Shown: one piece after another, positions 27,273-36,608 of the stretch
How positions within the stretch are numbered: the stretch's first letter is position 1
Layout of the letters: the number at the start of each line of letters is the position of its first letter
DNA from: Mesorhizobium denitrificans
GTDB taxonomy: Bacteria > Pseudomonadota > Alphaproteobacteria > Rhizobiales > Rhizobiaceae
Direction of reading: 5' to 3'
Assembly (NCBI RefSeq): GCF_003403035.1
Contig: NZ_QURN01000011.1
Location: 1-64,000, forward strand
Length of the DNA stretch: 64,000 nucleotides
The notes under the pieces: model-generated
What the model saw: the letters and a program-made list of their open reading frames with translations, nothing else
The model's database searches: none
What the model was told of the DNA's origin: nothing
Program-made: the position numbers and the translations under genes

Positions 27273-27953
27273 GTGACGCCCGCTCTCATTATCTTCGATT
27301 GTGATGGCGTGCTGGTGGACAGCGAAATGATCTCGACGTCGGTGTTGTACGATCTGTTCGTGCAATACGACATTCCGATAGACCAGCCGACGATCTATGA
27401 GCGCTTTCTGGGGCGCAGCATGGCTTCCATGCGCACCGTGCTTGCTGAAGAGTATGGCGTGTCGATGACCGACGAACATCTGGAGTTCGTGAGGCGCAAT
27501 ATGCGTGAGCGCTTCATGCGCGAACTGAAGCCCGTGCCGGGCGTGGCGGATGCGCTGGCGCGGTTGCGGATTCCGTTGTGTGTCGCGTCGTCCAGTTCGC
27601 CGGAGCGCATAAGACTGAGCCTCGGCGTGACGGGCCTGATTGATTTCCTTGAGCCGAATATATTCAGCGCGACCATGGTGAAAAATGGAAAGCCGGCACC
27701 GGACCTGTTTCTTCACGCGGCGCGGGAAATGGGTGTCGCGCCGGCGCGCTGTGTGGTGATTGAGGACAGCCCCGCTGGCGTGATGGCGGCGCAGGCGGCG
27801 AAGATGAGCGTGTTCGGTTTCATCGGCGGCGGGCACGCAGAGCCAGCCGGTTTAGGCGCGGCACTTGCCGCACTCGGTCCTGACCTGATATTTAACGATA
27901 TGTGCGATTTGCCCCAACTTCTCGCCTCCAAGGCAACCAAAAAGGCAATATAA
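27273..27953 (+). CDS. HAD-family phosphatase
   Basis: A 226-residue beta-phosphoglucomutase-like HAD hydrolase. The nucleophile motif is FDCDGVLVDSE (about residues 8-18). ASSSSPERI supplies the second motif, KPAPDLF the lysine, and VVIEDSPAGV the acidic metal site. The GTG start lies 8 bp after the mtlK stop; no ATG is available before the motif. It probably removes phosphate from a sugar or polyol phosphate that would otherwise accumulate. Its TAA overlaps the ATG of the kinase gene by one base. Confidence 0.8.
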   Translation: MTPALIIFDCDGVLVDSEMISTSVLYDLFVQYDIPIDQPTIYERFLGRSMASMRTVLAEEYGVSMTDEHLEFVRRNMRERFMRELKPVPGVADALARLRIPLCVASSSSPERIRLSLGVTGLIDFLEPNIFSATMVKNGKPAPDLFLHAAREMGVAPARCVVIEDSPAGVMAAQAAKMSVFGFIGGGHAEPAGLGAALAALGPDLIFNDMCDLPQLLASKATKKAI

Positions 27954-29536
27954 TGCCGCGATATGTTTGCTCGGTCGATGTCGGAACGGGCAGCGCGCGC
28001 GCTGGCGTTTTTCAGGCCGACGGCCAACTGCTTGGTCGTGGTGTAGAACCGATACTGCTGAACCGTCCAAGCGCGGACTACGCCGAGCACGATTCTGAAA
28101 ACATCTGGCAGTCGGTCTGCAAGGCTGTGCGGGCTGCGGTTCGCGCGGCGGGCGTGAAGGCGCAGGACATCGCCGGACTGAGCTTCGATGCGACTTGCTC
28201 GCTGGTGGTGCGTGGCAGGGAAGGCGAGCCGGTTTCGGTTTCACCCGGCGGCGATGATCGCTGGGACACGATAGTGTGGCTGGATCACCGCGCGCTAGCG
28301 GAAGCTGACCAATGTTCGGCCACGGGCCATGAAGTGCTGGACTTCATCGGCGGCACGATGTCGCCGGAAATGGAAACGCCGAAGCTGATGTGGCTGAAAC
28401 GGCATTTGCCGAAGAGCTGGGAAAGGGCGGGACATTTCTTCGATCTGGCCGATTTTCTGACATGGCGGGCAAGCGGATCGACTGAGCGTTCGCAATGTAC
28501 GGTGACGGCGAAATGGACCTATCTCGCGCATGAGAATGAGCCGTGGCGGCGCGATTTCTTCGAAGCGGTCGGTATTGGCGATATGCTCGAGCGCGGTACG
28601 GTGCCGCCGCACGCAGTGCCGCCGGGAACCGATCTTGGCCCGTTGACGGCGGAAGCAGCGGAAGCGCTGGGGCTGACGCAAGGATGCCGGGTTGGCGCAG
28701 GGCTGATAGACGCCTTTGCGGGAGCGCTGGGCGTGCTTGGCCCATATGCCGGAAAGCCGGATGAACTCGCACGACAGATGGCGCTGATTGCAGGCACATC
28801 GAGCTGCGTCATGACGATGGCGAGCGAGCCGAAGCAATTGCGCGGGTTCTGGGGCCCGTATTACGGGACCATCCTGCCGGGCCTATGGCTGACCGAAGGT
28901 GGCCAATCCGCAACCGGCGCGTTGCTGGATCATGTGATCCGTCTGCATGGGGCGGGCGGCGAGCCGAGCGCGGACATGCATCAGCGTATCGCGGACCGGA
29001 TCGATGAATTACGGACCGTGGAGGACGATCTTTCGCCACGGCTGCATGTCTTGCCGGACTTTCATGGCAATCGCTCTCCCTACGCGGATTCCCATGCTCT
29101 TGGCGTGGTGAGCGGGCTGACGCTGGATGCCTCGTTCGACAGCCTGTGCAGACTGTATTGGCGCACGGCGGTGGGCATTGCGCTGGGTGTGCGACACATA
29201 CTGGATACGCTGAACGCGCATGGTCACGACATAGATACGCTGCATGTGACCGGCGGTCATACGCGCAACGCACTGCTCATGGAACTCTACGCGGACGCGA
29301 CGGGCTGCGCGGTGATCGAGCCGGAGACGGATGAGGCGGTTCTGCTCGGTACGGCGATGATAGCGGCGGCGGCTTGCGGCCTTTACCCGAACCTTGCGGA
29401 AGCGGCAACGGCGATGGCGCGACCGGCGCGCAAGCGCAGCGCGAATAGTGCGCGCGCGGTACGTTATGAACGGGATTACCGCGTGTTTTTGGAAATGCAC
29501 AAGCAGCGCAAGGCGCTGGACGAAATAGGGCAATAG
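27953..29536 (+). CDS. FGGY-family pentulose kinase (ribulokinase-like)
   Basis: A 527-residue kinase. The opening YVCSVDVGTGSARAGVFQAD and the phosphate-binding VTGGHTRNALLMELYADATG segment (cut by its ends) place it in the FGGY group of D-ribulose/ribitol kinases; it is less like xylulokinase (about 490 residues). It would phosphorylate the ketose made by MtlK, for example D-ribulose or D-xylulose from pentitols. Start-stop overlap (TAATG) couples it to the HAD gene. A hairpin follows the stop. Confidence 0.78.
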   Translation: MPRYVCSVDVGTGSARAGVFQADGQLLGRGVEPILLNRPSADYAEHDSENIWQSVCKAVRAAVRAAGVKAQDIAGLSFDATCSLVVRGREGEPVSVSPGGDDRWDTIVWLDHRALAEADQCSATGHEVLDFIGGTMSPEMETPKLMWLKRHLPKSWERAGHFFDLADFLTWRASGSTERSQCTVTAKWTYLAHENEPWRRDFFEAVGIGDMLERGTVPPHAVPPGTDLGPLTAEAAEALGLTQGCRVGAGLIDAFAGALGVLGPYAGKPDELARQMALIAGTSSCVMTMASEPKQLRGFWGPYYGTILPGLWLTEGGQSATGALLDHVIRLHGAGGEPSADMHQRIADRIDELRTVEDDLSPRLHVLPDFHGNRSPYADSHALGVVSGLTLDASFDSLCRLYWRTAVGIALGVRHILDTLNAHGHDIDTLHVTGGHTRNALLMELYADATGCAVIEPETDEAVLLGTAMIAAAACGLYPNLAEAATAMARPARKRSANSARAVRYERDYRVFLEMHKQRKALDEIGQ

Positions 29537-29561
29537 GCGCGGAGGCAAAAGCCACCGCGCC
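29536..29561. terminator. hairpin between convergent genes
   Basis: GGCGCGG (29536-29542) pairs with CCGCGCC (29555-29561), and an inner GGC/GCC pair closes an AAAA loop with one A-A mismatch. There is no T-run, so it may be a stability structure or a weak two-way terminator. It separates the convergent FGGY kinase and RTX protein genes. Confidence 0.5.
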
Positions 29562-29572
29562 CCATGCGATTG

Positions 29573-31486
29573 TTAGGCGAGCATCAGATTTCCGTTGGTG
29601 ATCATGTCGTCCAACAGCGTATTGCTGTAGGCGACATGGCGAAGGGTGATGGAGATGGTTGTCGAGGAGCCGCCTGCTCCGTCGTGATCGATCGTCAGCA
29701 CGGTGTCCGTGATGCCCACACTTGCGGCAGTGATATAATCCGAGAGAGTCGATGTTTGCGAATTATATCCAACCAGCACGTCTTTCAAACGAATGATGTC
29801 GCCGCCTGAGCCATTCGTGAAGCCGGTGATCATGTCGCTACCCGCATCTTCAAAGCCATACTGGTAGGTATCGCTTCCGTCACCACCGGTCAGAATGTCA
29901 TTGCCAGTGCCGCCGTCGATCCAATCAGCGGCCGAGCCGCCGGTAATGGTGTCGTTTCCGCCGAGACCATGGATTGATTGGCTGGTTATTGAGAGGCTCA
30001 AATCAATATCGTCGCCGACGCTATTGTCGCCTTTCGTACCGGAGAAGGTGCCGCTGTCCGTCGTCCATCCATAGTGATCCTTGAGATATTGCAGCGCCGT
30101 TTCGTCGCTGTAATTGCCGAGGCCAAGAGTAACACCGCTGTGGATGCCCGTTTCGCCTGTGGTGATATGCGCCCAGCCACGCAAGGTGTCGTCCATGTTT
30201 GCCGTGGAAATGCTGCTATCCTTAAACATCCGGCTGGCATCGGTGAGGCTCGAAATATCCCAATCGGCAAGGCTATGGTTGAACGACGATTCCTTGAACA
30301 TATTCGTCATAGTGGTGACGTTGCTGACATCCCAGCTGCTAAGGTCCTGATTGAAGGCTGTAGCCTGATTGAACATGGAAGCCATCGTGGTGACATTGCT
30401 GACATCCCAGCCGCTAATGTCCTGATTGAAAGCCGTAGCGTTATTGAACAGTTCGACCATGTTGGTGACGTTCGATACGTCCCAGCCGCCAATGTCCCGA
30501 TTGAAGGACGAAGCGAAAGAAAATAGCGTGCTCATGATCGTAACATGCGATACGTCCCAATTGCCGATGTTCTGATCGAATGAGGAAGCGCCGTAGAACG
30601 TGCCGCTCAAACTGGTGACATTGCTCATGTCCCAGCCGCTAATGTCGTCGTTGAACCCCGTATTGTTCAAGAACGTGGAATTAGCAGTGGTGGCATGGGA
30701 GGTGTCCATGTTCACTGCATCTGCGCCTATAGGTGTGCTGCCAAGAAACAGGCCGTTCAGCGAGGTTTCATTTTGGCCCCCCGCATTGTTTACGCCTGAA
30801 AGCGTTTGAACTGCGCCTGCCGCCAAAGTGATCGCGACGTTGCTCCTAGCTCCCGGATCGGGCGCGACCTGGACGGTCCAAATGTGGTCGTCCGTCTGAA
30901 GGAGTGTTCCCTCTAAGATTGTGCCGTTGGCAATGGTGATATCGGATTCAGTGAAGCTGAGCGGATCCACTTCCTTGTTGAAGGTGAAGGTGATGATATG
31001 GTCGCCGCTTCCGTTGCCGGTGACTTCCACTGTGAGAGGTCCATCATCAACGACTGGAATGTGCGGTGCAGAATCGTCTGATTTATTACCGGCAACAAGC
31101 GCGATGCCGCCTGCGCCGGCGGAGGCGCCAAGGATGCTCAGCAGGGCATTGGTCGAAAGTCCGGCACCGATGGGATGAACCGTTACCAATGATTCGACGA
31201 TGTGGTCACCCGCAGCGCTTACTGCATGGCTCAAGTCGATGACAAAGGCCTTGTCGCCGTCCTCAAATACCAGATTGTTGAAGTCCCAGCCCTTCGCTCC
31301 GAAGTCGCGAATGAGATGGCTTCGCCCATTTTTCATTTCGACGAGCAGATCGTTGCCGTGGCTCGCATAATTCGCAACGTCCTCAGCATGGCCGTGAATG
31401 ATGAAGTTGGTAGGTTTGGCAGTCGCAGTCGCGCTTTTGACAACGCGGACATTCTCGTGTCCGCCTGGCAGCGTAGGTGAAGTCAT
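29573..31486 (-). CDS. type I-secreted BspA-repeat/RTX surface protein
   Basis: A 637-residue protein without a Sec signal. In order: a BapA-prefix-like N-terminal domain (about 10-100), a glycine/alanine-rich hydrophobic stretch (115-133), a bacterial Ig-like domain (about 145-240) and six BspA/DUF285 repeats of 24-25 residues (278-424). These are followed by RTX calcium-binding nonapeptides ([19 protein letters not shown], 508-535) and a C-terminal type I secretion tail. The start at 31486 follows GGAGTATTTTTA. It is probably exported by the ABC/HlyD pair divergently encoded at 31.9-35.0 kb and acts as an adhesin (inference). BspA repeats are unusual in alphaproteobacteria. Confidence 0.82.
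   Translation of the reverse strand: MTSPTLPGGHENVRVVKSATATAKPTNFIIHGHAEDVANYASHGNDLLVEMKNGRSHLIRDFGAKGWDFNNLVFEDGDKAFVIDLSHAVSAAGDHIVESLVTVHPIGAGLSTNALLSILGASAGAGGIALVAGNKSDDSAPHIPVVDDGPLTVEVTGNGSGDHIITFTFNKEVDPLSFTESDITIANGTILEGTLLQTDDHIWTVQVAPDPGARSNVAITLAAGAVQTLSGVNNAGGQNETSLNGLFLGSTPIGADAVNMDTSHATTANSTFLNNTGFNDDISGWDMSNVTSLSGTFYGASSFDQNIGNWDVSHVTIMSTLFSFASSFNRDIGGWDVSNVTNMVELFNNATAFNQDISGWDVSNVTTMASMFNQATAFNQDLSSWDVSNVTTMTNMFKESSFNHSLADWDISSLTDASRMFKDSSISTANMDDTLRGWAHITTGETGIHSGVTLGLGNYSDETALQYLKDHYGWTTDSGTFSGTKGDNSVGDDIDLSLSITSQSIHGLGGNDTITGGSAADWIDGGTGNDILTGGDGSDTYQYGFEDAGSDMITGFTNGSGGDIIRLKDVLVGYNSQTSTLSDYITAASVGITDTVLTIDHDGAGGSSTTISITLRHVAYSNTLLDDMITNGNLMLA
30212..30655 (-). repeat. 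six tandem DUF285 (BspA-type) repeats in the RTX gene
   Basis: The six coding repeats follow F-[ND]-x-[DS]-[IL]-x-x-WD-[MVI]-S-x-[VL]-T, then an aromatic/Met-Phe-containing helix and S/T. Repeats 3 to 5 are nearly identical (WDVSNVT), which points to recent duplication and possible repeat-number variation between strains. Confidence 0.8.
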
Positions 31487-31912
31487 TAAAAATACTCCAA
31501 GTTGGGCAAATTTTAGATATTTAGTGTATTCTAAATTACATGTCTTAAAAATACCTAATTTCGCTCCAGCATTCCAATTTTCGAAACCTAGTTGGTCCGC
31601 CAGTCCGAGCCTGCGCATATCCAAAGAGATGAATTGACCTAGGCGCCTCGCAAGCGCTCACTGGCGATCTTGTTAACCATACGACCAGCGTGCTGAGTCG
31701 GGATTTTTTTTGGTTCTGCGTCGTAATGAAACTGAATATCCACAATTTGAATGAATTATCGCATGCAAATTGCGCCTTAACTTCAATAACTTCAGCATAT
31801 GGCCATTCTTACGCCATGATTTGTTTGGCAAACCCGAAGTTCTTTTCCAATAACAGCACGGATACTGGCCATTACTACGGCAGATATAAATATTCATGCG
31901 GGAAAGTCCGCG
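31487..31912. other. AT-rich divergent promoter region
   Basis: These 426 bp separate the RTX protein gene (minus) and its exporter (plus). No gene was found. TTTAG (31512-31516) and CTAAA (31531-31535) form an imperfect inverted repeat about 25 bp upstream of the RTX start, a possible operator. At 31683-31711, a 7-bp stem with one bulge (GACCAGC/GCTGAGTC) is followed by eight T. It resembles a weak terminator on the plus strand, though no plus-strand gene precedes it. Confidence 0.45.
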
Positions 31913-33742
31913 TTGGCGCAGCGATTGCTAGGATTGTTCGGCAGAATATTGCCGGGCAACTTCTCGCGATCTTCTGCCTCGAAGCTGGCGGACACTATGC
32001 GCCTCGGTGATTTCAGTCTGAGCCACAATAGCGCCTTGTCGGGCGCGCTGGCAGCTTTCAAGCGCGCCTTTATCAGTATTGGGATTGTCAGTGGCGTCAT
32101 CAATATTTTGACCCTGACCGGCTCGTTTTATCTGTTGCAGGTCTATGACCGAGTGGTGCCGGGCCGCAGCATTCCAACGCTCATCGGCCTGTCTATCATC
32201 GCGCTGGTGCTATTCAGCTTTCAGGGTGTGCTGGAATTGATTCGCTCGCGCCTTCTGGTGCGTATTGCGTCGGCTATCGATTACGCATCCAGCCGACCGA
32301 TCTATACGGCGATGGTGCAGTTGCCGCTGCGTATCAAGGTGCCGGGCGACGGCAACCAGCCAATGCGCGATCTGGATCAGGTGCGCTCGTTCCTGTCGAG
32401 CACCGGACCTTCGGCGCTGTTCGATCTGCCCTGGATGCCGATCTATGTCTTTATCTGCTTCCTGTTCCACTTCTGGATCGGCGTGACGGCGGTGGCCGGC
32501 GCAATCCTGTTGTTTGGCCTTACCCTGCTGGCAGAAATGCGCACCAAGGAGCCGATGCGGGTTGCAAGCGTGCTGGCCTCGAACCGCGCGGCATTGGCAG
32601 AATCGGCCCGCCGCAATGCGGAAGTGCTTCAGGCTATGGGTTTCGGATCGCGCATTCGCGATCGATGGTCGAAGTTGAATCTCGAATATTTGCAGGCGAT
32701 GGCAAGTGCGACGGATACCGCCGGAACACTGGGAACCGTTGCGCGCATCCTGCGCACTGTGTTGCAGTCACTGATTCTGGCGATTGGCGCGTTTCTGGTT
32801 ATTCGCGGCGAAGCAACGGGCGGCATCATGATTGCCAGCTCCATCCTGATGAGCCGAGCGCTTGCGCCGATCGACCAGCTTATCGGCCACTGGCGCGGCT
32901 TCGTTGGTGCGCGGCAAGGCTGGCAGCGACTGGAAAAACTGGTCGAGATGCTGCCAAAGGATGAGGATCGCACGGAACTTCCGGCGCCACGCAACCAGTT
33001 CACCGTCGAGGCTCTTGGTCTGGCTGCGCCTGGTGGCAGCTATTTCATCGTGCAGGACGTGAATTTCGGCTTGCGCGCGGGTGATGGGCTCGGCGTGATT
33101 GGTCCGAGCGCTTCGGGCAAGTCATCGCTGCTTCGCGGTCTGGCCGGCGTTTGGGCGCCGGTGCGCGGTTCGGTTCGCATGGATGGTGCAACGCTCGATC
33201 AATGGCCTTTGGATGAGCTTGGTCGCCACATCGGATATTTGCCGCAGGACGTGCAATTGTTCGAGGGAACGATTGCGGAAAACATCGCTCGTTTTGACCC
33301 TGAGTCCACATCGGACAAGGTGATCGCTGCTGCATCTACTGCTGGCGTTCACGAGTTGATCGTGCGGCTGAAGGATGGCTACGAAACGCGCGTCGGCGAG
33401 CAGGGGCTGGAGCTTTCCGCAGGCCAGCGCCAGCGCATAGCTCTCGCGCGTGCCCTTTATAATGATCCGTTCCTCGTTCTGCTGGATGAGCCAAATTCCA
33501 ATCTGGACGCAGAAGGCGAAGCTTCGCTGGGTGAAGCGCTGCGGCGCATTCGCAGGCGCGGTGGCATTGTGATCGTGGTGGCGCATCGTCCAAGCGCGCT
33601 TGCTAATCTCGATCTGGTGTTGGTGATGAATGGCGGCAGAATGCACGCGTTTGGCCGCAAGAGCGATATTCTTTCCAAACTGACGCGCCCTGCCTTGCCG
33701 CAGCGTACGTTGAAAGTGGTGTCTGCCCCGGAAGCTAAATGA
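31913..33742 (+). CDS. prsD: type I secretion ABC transporter (PrsD-like)
   Basis: A 609-residue exporter: an N-terminal ABC transmembrane domain (about 60-340), then an ATPase with Walker A GPSASGKSS (about 399-407), signature LSAGQRQR and Walker B LVLLDEPNSNLD. There is no C39 peptidase or CLD domain, as in PrsD/HasD exporters of RTX proteins. The start is uncertain: TTG 31913 gives the full frame, and ATG 31997 (MRLGDFSL) is an alternative. Its stop overlaps the HlyD gene by 4 bp. It probably exports the RTX protein next door. No TolC-type outer-membrane partner is present. Confidence 0.87.
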   Translation: MAQRLLGLFGRILPGNFSRSSASKLADTMRLGDFSLSHNSALSGALAAFKRAFISIGIVSGVINILTLTGSFYLLQVYDRVVPGRSIPTLIGLSIIALVLFSFQGVLELIRSRLLVRIASAIDYASSRPIYTAMVQLPLRIKVPGDGNQPMRDLDQVRSFLSSTGPSALFDLPWMPIYVFICFLFHFWIGVTAVAGAILLFGLTLLAEMRTKEPMRVASVLASNRAALAESARRNAEVLQAMGFGSRIRDRWSKLNLEYLQAMASATDTAGTLGTVARILRTVLQSLILAIGAFLVIRGEATGGIMIASSILMSRALAPIDQLIGHWRGFVGARQGWQRLEKLVEMLPKDEDRTELPAPRNQFTVEALGLAAPGGSYFIVQDVNFGLRAGDGLGVIGPSASGKSSLLRGLAGVWAPVRGSVRMDGATLDQWPLDELGRHIGYLPQDVQLFEGTIAENIARFDPESTSDKVIAAASTAGVHELIVRLKDGYETRVGEQGLELSAGQRQRIALARALYNDPFLVLLDEPNSNLDAEGEASLGEALRRIRRRGGIVIVVAHRPSALANLDLVLVMNGGRMHAFGRKSDILSKLTRPALPQRTLKVVSAPEAK

Positions 33743-35049
33743 AACTAGAAGCTAAATCTCCTTTCAGCGCGAGCATCAACCGCTACCTCTTTGCGGGCCT
33801 GGCGACATGCGCATTTCTGGTTGGCGTGGTCGGCGCGCTGGCTGCGACCATCAGTATTTCGGGCGCGGTGATTGCGCATGGATTGCTGGCGGTTAGCTCC
33901 AACGTCAAAAAGATTCAGCACCCGACGGGCGGTGTCGTAAGCGAAATCGATGTGAAGGAAGGCTCGAAGGTGCGGGCGGGCGACTTGCTGGTCAAGCTCG
34001 ATCCAACCGTGACAAGGGCAAATCTGGCAATTGTAGCGAACAGCCTTGATGAATATTGGGCGCAGCTTGCGCGTCTTGAAGCTGAACGCGACGGTATGCA
34101 AAGCATTCGTATGCCGGCTGCTTTTACGGGACGTGAAAACGATCCGACAGTGCAGCGTTTGATGAAGGATCAGCAAACGGTATTTGAACTGCGTGCCAAC
34201 GCGCGCAGCGGCCTGAAATCGCAGTTGCGCGAGCGCATTACGCAGCTTGGACAGGAAATTTCCGGCCAGGAAGAGCAGCAGTCGGCCAAGCGGCGCGAGA
34301 TGGAACTCATCAAGAAGGAACTTGATGCGGTTCAGTCGCTGTGGGACCAGAAGCTGGTTTCGGTGCAAAGGCTGGCGGCGCTTCAACGCGAAGCGGCACA
34401 GCTCGACGGCGAGTATGGCGCGCGCACAGCGGCCATTGCGCAATCCAAAGGAAAAGTGGCCGAGATCGAACTGCAAATCATCCAGATCGATGAAGATTTG
34501 CGCAGCGAAGTGGCCAAGGAAATAAGCGACCTTCAGGCAAAGGTCAGCGAGGCTGCGGAGCGCAAGACCGCTGCCGAGGATCAGTTGAAGCGCGTCGAGA
34601 TTCGCAGCCCGCAGGAAGGCGTCGTGCATGAACTCGCGGTTCACACGATAGGCGGTGTTATCGCGCCGGGCGAAACGGTGTTGCAGATTGTGCCGACCGA
34701 GGATGATCTGGCGGTGGAGGCGCGGATTCTTCCGCAGGATATCGATCAGGTGCATCAGGGACAGCAGGCCATTATCCGCCTGTCTGCGTTCAGCCAGCAG
34801 ACGACTCCTGTGCTGGACGGCAAGCTGGAGCAACTGGCTGTGGACTTGACGATAGACAAGCAGACAGGCGCTGCTTTCTATCAAGCTCGCGTTGAAATTC
34901 CGCGTAAGGAACTCGCCAAGCTGGATCATCTGCAATTGACGGCGGGTATGCCTGCAGAGGTCTATTTCGAGACGGGAGATCGCACGATGCTCTCCTATAT
35001 CGTGAAGCCGCTAAAGGATCAGCTCGACCGCGCATTCAGGGAAGATTGA
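33739..35049 (+). CDS. prsE: type I secretion membrane fusion protein (PrsE-like)
   Basis: A 436-residue HlyD-family adaptor. One N-terminal membrane helix (about 14-40) is followed by the lipoyl half-motif GGVVSEIDVKEGSKVRAGDLL (trimmed by its ends). A long coiled coil runs from about 110 to 285, and the second half-motif is VEIRSPQEGVVHELAVHT. It bridges the inner-membrane ABC exporter to an outer-membrane channel. Its ATG overlaps the stop of the exporter gene (ATGA), so they are coupled. Confidence 0.88.
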   Translation: MKLEAKSPFSASINRYLFAGLATCAFLVGVVGALAATISISGAVIAHGLLAVSSNVKKIQHPTGGVVSEIDVKEGSKVRAGDLLVKLDPTVTRANLAIVANSLDEYWAQLARLEAERDGMQSIRMPAAFTGRENDPTVQRLMKDQQTVFELRANARSGLKSQLRERITQLGQEISGQEEQQSAKRREMELIKKELDAVQSLWDQKLVSVQRLAALQREAAQLDGEYGARTAAIAQSKGKVAEIELQIIQIDEDLRSEVAKEISDLQAKVSEAAERKTAAEDQLKRVEIRSPQEGVVHELAVHTIGGVIAPGETVLQIVPTEDDLAVEARILPQDIDQVHQGQQAIIRLSAFSQQTTPVLDGKLEQLAVDLTIDKQTGAAFYQARVEIPRKELAKLDHLQLTAGMPAEVYFETGDRTMLSYIVKPLKDQLDRAFRED

Positions 35050-35116
35050 GACTTATCCACCCCCTGAGTCGGCGAATTTAGGATTGGCGCAACATTGACC
35101 TCACGGGAGTTGCGCC

Positions 35117-36487
35117 TTGGAAGAAACCTCAAACCTCGCCCTTCCTTACATATTGCCATCGCAGGCACAGAAGCATGTGACGCATAACGAGGCGCTGCGC
35201 CGCCTCGATGCGCTGGTGCAACTGGCTGTCGTATCGCGTGTGACCGGAGCGCCGCCGGCTTCGCCCGCCGAGGGCGACAGGTATATTGTGGGTGCATCCG
35301 CTACAGGTGCGTGGGCTGGCAAGGAGGCGCTGGTTGCAGCCTGGCAGGACGGAGCGTGGGCCTTTTTCGAGCCGGTGCCGGGCTGGATTGCCGCCATTCT
35401 GGATGAGGGCGCAGTTTGCTTCTGGGACGGGACGCACTGGCTTGAGCTTCAGGCCGCACTTGACGGCGTGCTCGACGGGATGAGCATCAAGAACGCGCCG
35501 CTGGCGGGCATCGGGACCGCTGCCGACGCGACCAACCCTTTCGCGGCGAAACTGAACAATGCGCTCTGGACCGCGAAATCCACCGGCGAAGGCGGGACGG
35601 GCAATCTGCGCTACGTGATGAACAAGCAGGCGGCGGCCAATACGCTTTCGCTGCTGATGCAATCAGCCTATTCGGGCCGCGCCGAACTCGGTTTGGTGGG
35701 CAATGATGACTTTACGCTCAAGGTCAGCGCCGATGGTGCGACCTGGCGGGAAGCGTTGGCAATCAACAAGTCGACCGGGGTCGTTCGGCTTCCGTGCAAC
35801 AATATCCTCTCGGATTATTCGCTCAACCTCTATGCCGATAGCGGACGCTTTGCAGGATCGGGCGTCAATACGGTTGGTGTTACCACCTTTACGCTCCCAT
35901 CCTATCTGTCGCGTTACAACAGCACGACAGTTGCAGGGTTGGCGAAATTCATCACCAACAATACGGATTATGGCGGTACTGCCGGAACGCTGAACGCTTC
36001 GGCAAAGGCGCTCGTCGATATGATACGCGATGCGTCCTACCGCCGCTATGGCGTTGAATATTGGATTGCGGAGTTCACGCATGGGAGCGGGACAGCCTCA
36101 CCCGTGACCCATCTTTCGGTTACATATTATCTCAGCGTGCTTTCAAGCCAGTTTCTGCGTGCGCCGAATATGACGTTTCACGCTTACTTGCGGGCAATAG
36201 ATGATGACATCCTGATCAAATACACGGCAGGCCAGACATTGGTGCTGAACGGGACGAGCTATCAGAACCATGTGCTGATACAGCCATCTGCCGGATGGGT
36301 GTCGCTCACGATTTACGACAGCGTTCCGTTAAGGCAGAGCTTTGGCTATACGCCCACGACGCTGAACCTCTTTGCCAAGACAACCGGCAATCGCTACCAG
36401 ATGGCCTGCCCGGCGCTGATGGGCGGGATCACAACGGTGGACGATAATATCGGGATCGTTGCGGCAACCAACAGTTGGCCAGCGTAA
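35117..36487 (+). CDS. DUF2793 domain protein, possible surface or phage-like fibre
   Basis: A 456-residue protein. The N-terminal DUF2793 domain (about 3-115; LPYILPSQAQKHVTHNEALR and the FFEPVPGWIAAILDE segment) occurs in phage and gene-transfer-agent tail-associated proteins. The remaining 340 residues are beta-rich and asparagine/threonine-rich, without a known domain. The start codon is TTG after GGGAGTTGCGCC. It has no signal peptide or RTX motif. It lies 67 bp after the HlyD gene and could be a second exported protein, but that is inference. Confidence 0.7.
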   Translation: MEETSNLALPYILPSQAQKHVTHNEALRRLDALVQLAVVSRVTGAPPASPAEGDRYIVGASATGAWAGKEALVAAWQDGAWAFFEPVPGWIAAILDEGAVCFWDGTHWLELQAALDGVLDGMSIKNAPLAGIGTAADATNPFAAKLNNALWTAKSTGEGGTGNLRYVMNKQAAANTLSLLMQSAYSGRAELGLVGNDDFTLKVSADGATWREALAINKSTGVVRLPCNNILSDYSLNLYADSGRFAGSGVNTVGVTTFTLPSYLSRYNSTTVAGLAKFITNNTDYGGTAGTLNASAKALVDMIRDASYRRYGVEYWIAEFTHGSGTASPVTHLSVTYYLSVLSSQFLRAPNMTFHAYLRAIDDDILIKYTAGQTLVLNGTSYQNHVLIQPSAGWVSLTIYDSVPLRQSFGYTPTTLNLFAKTTGNRYQMACPALMGGITTVDDNIGIVAATNSWPA

Positions 36488-36608
36488 CAGGCTGTGGTCC
36501 CGTTAAAATGCGCAGGCGATTGGCCTTGGAAGCGTCGATTGTACCTGCTATTTGGCCGCCAAGGAGATTTCCCGCTGCTATACGCAGCGCTCGAACAAGG
36601 ATTGAACG

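Noticed and set aside
31683-31711. Terminator before the type I exporter gene
   Set aside because: The stem is only 7 bp with a bulge and 4 bases before the T-run, and no transcript would reach it. Kept as a note in the region entry.
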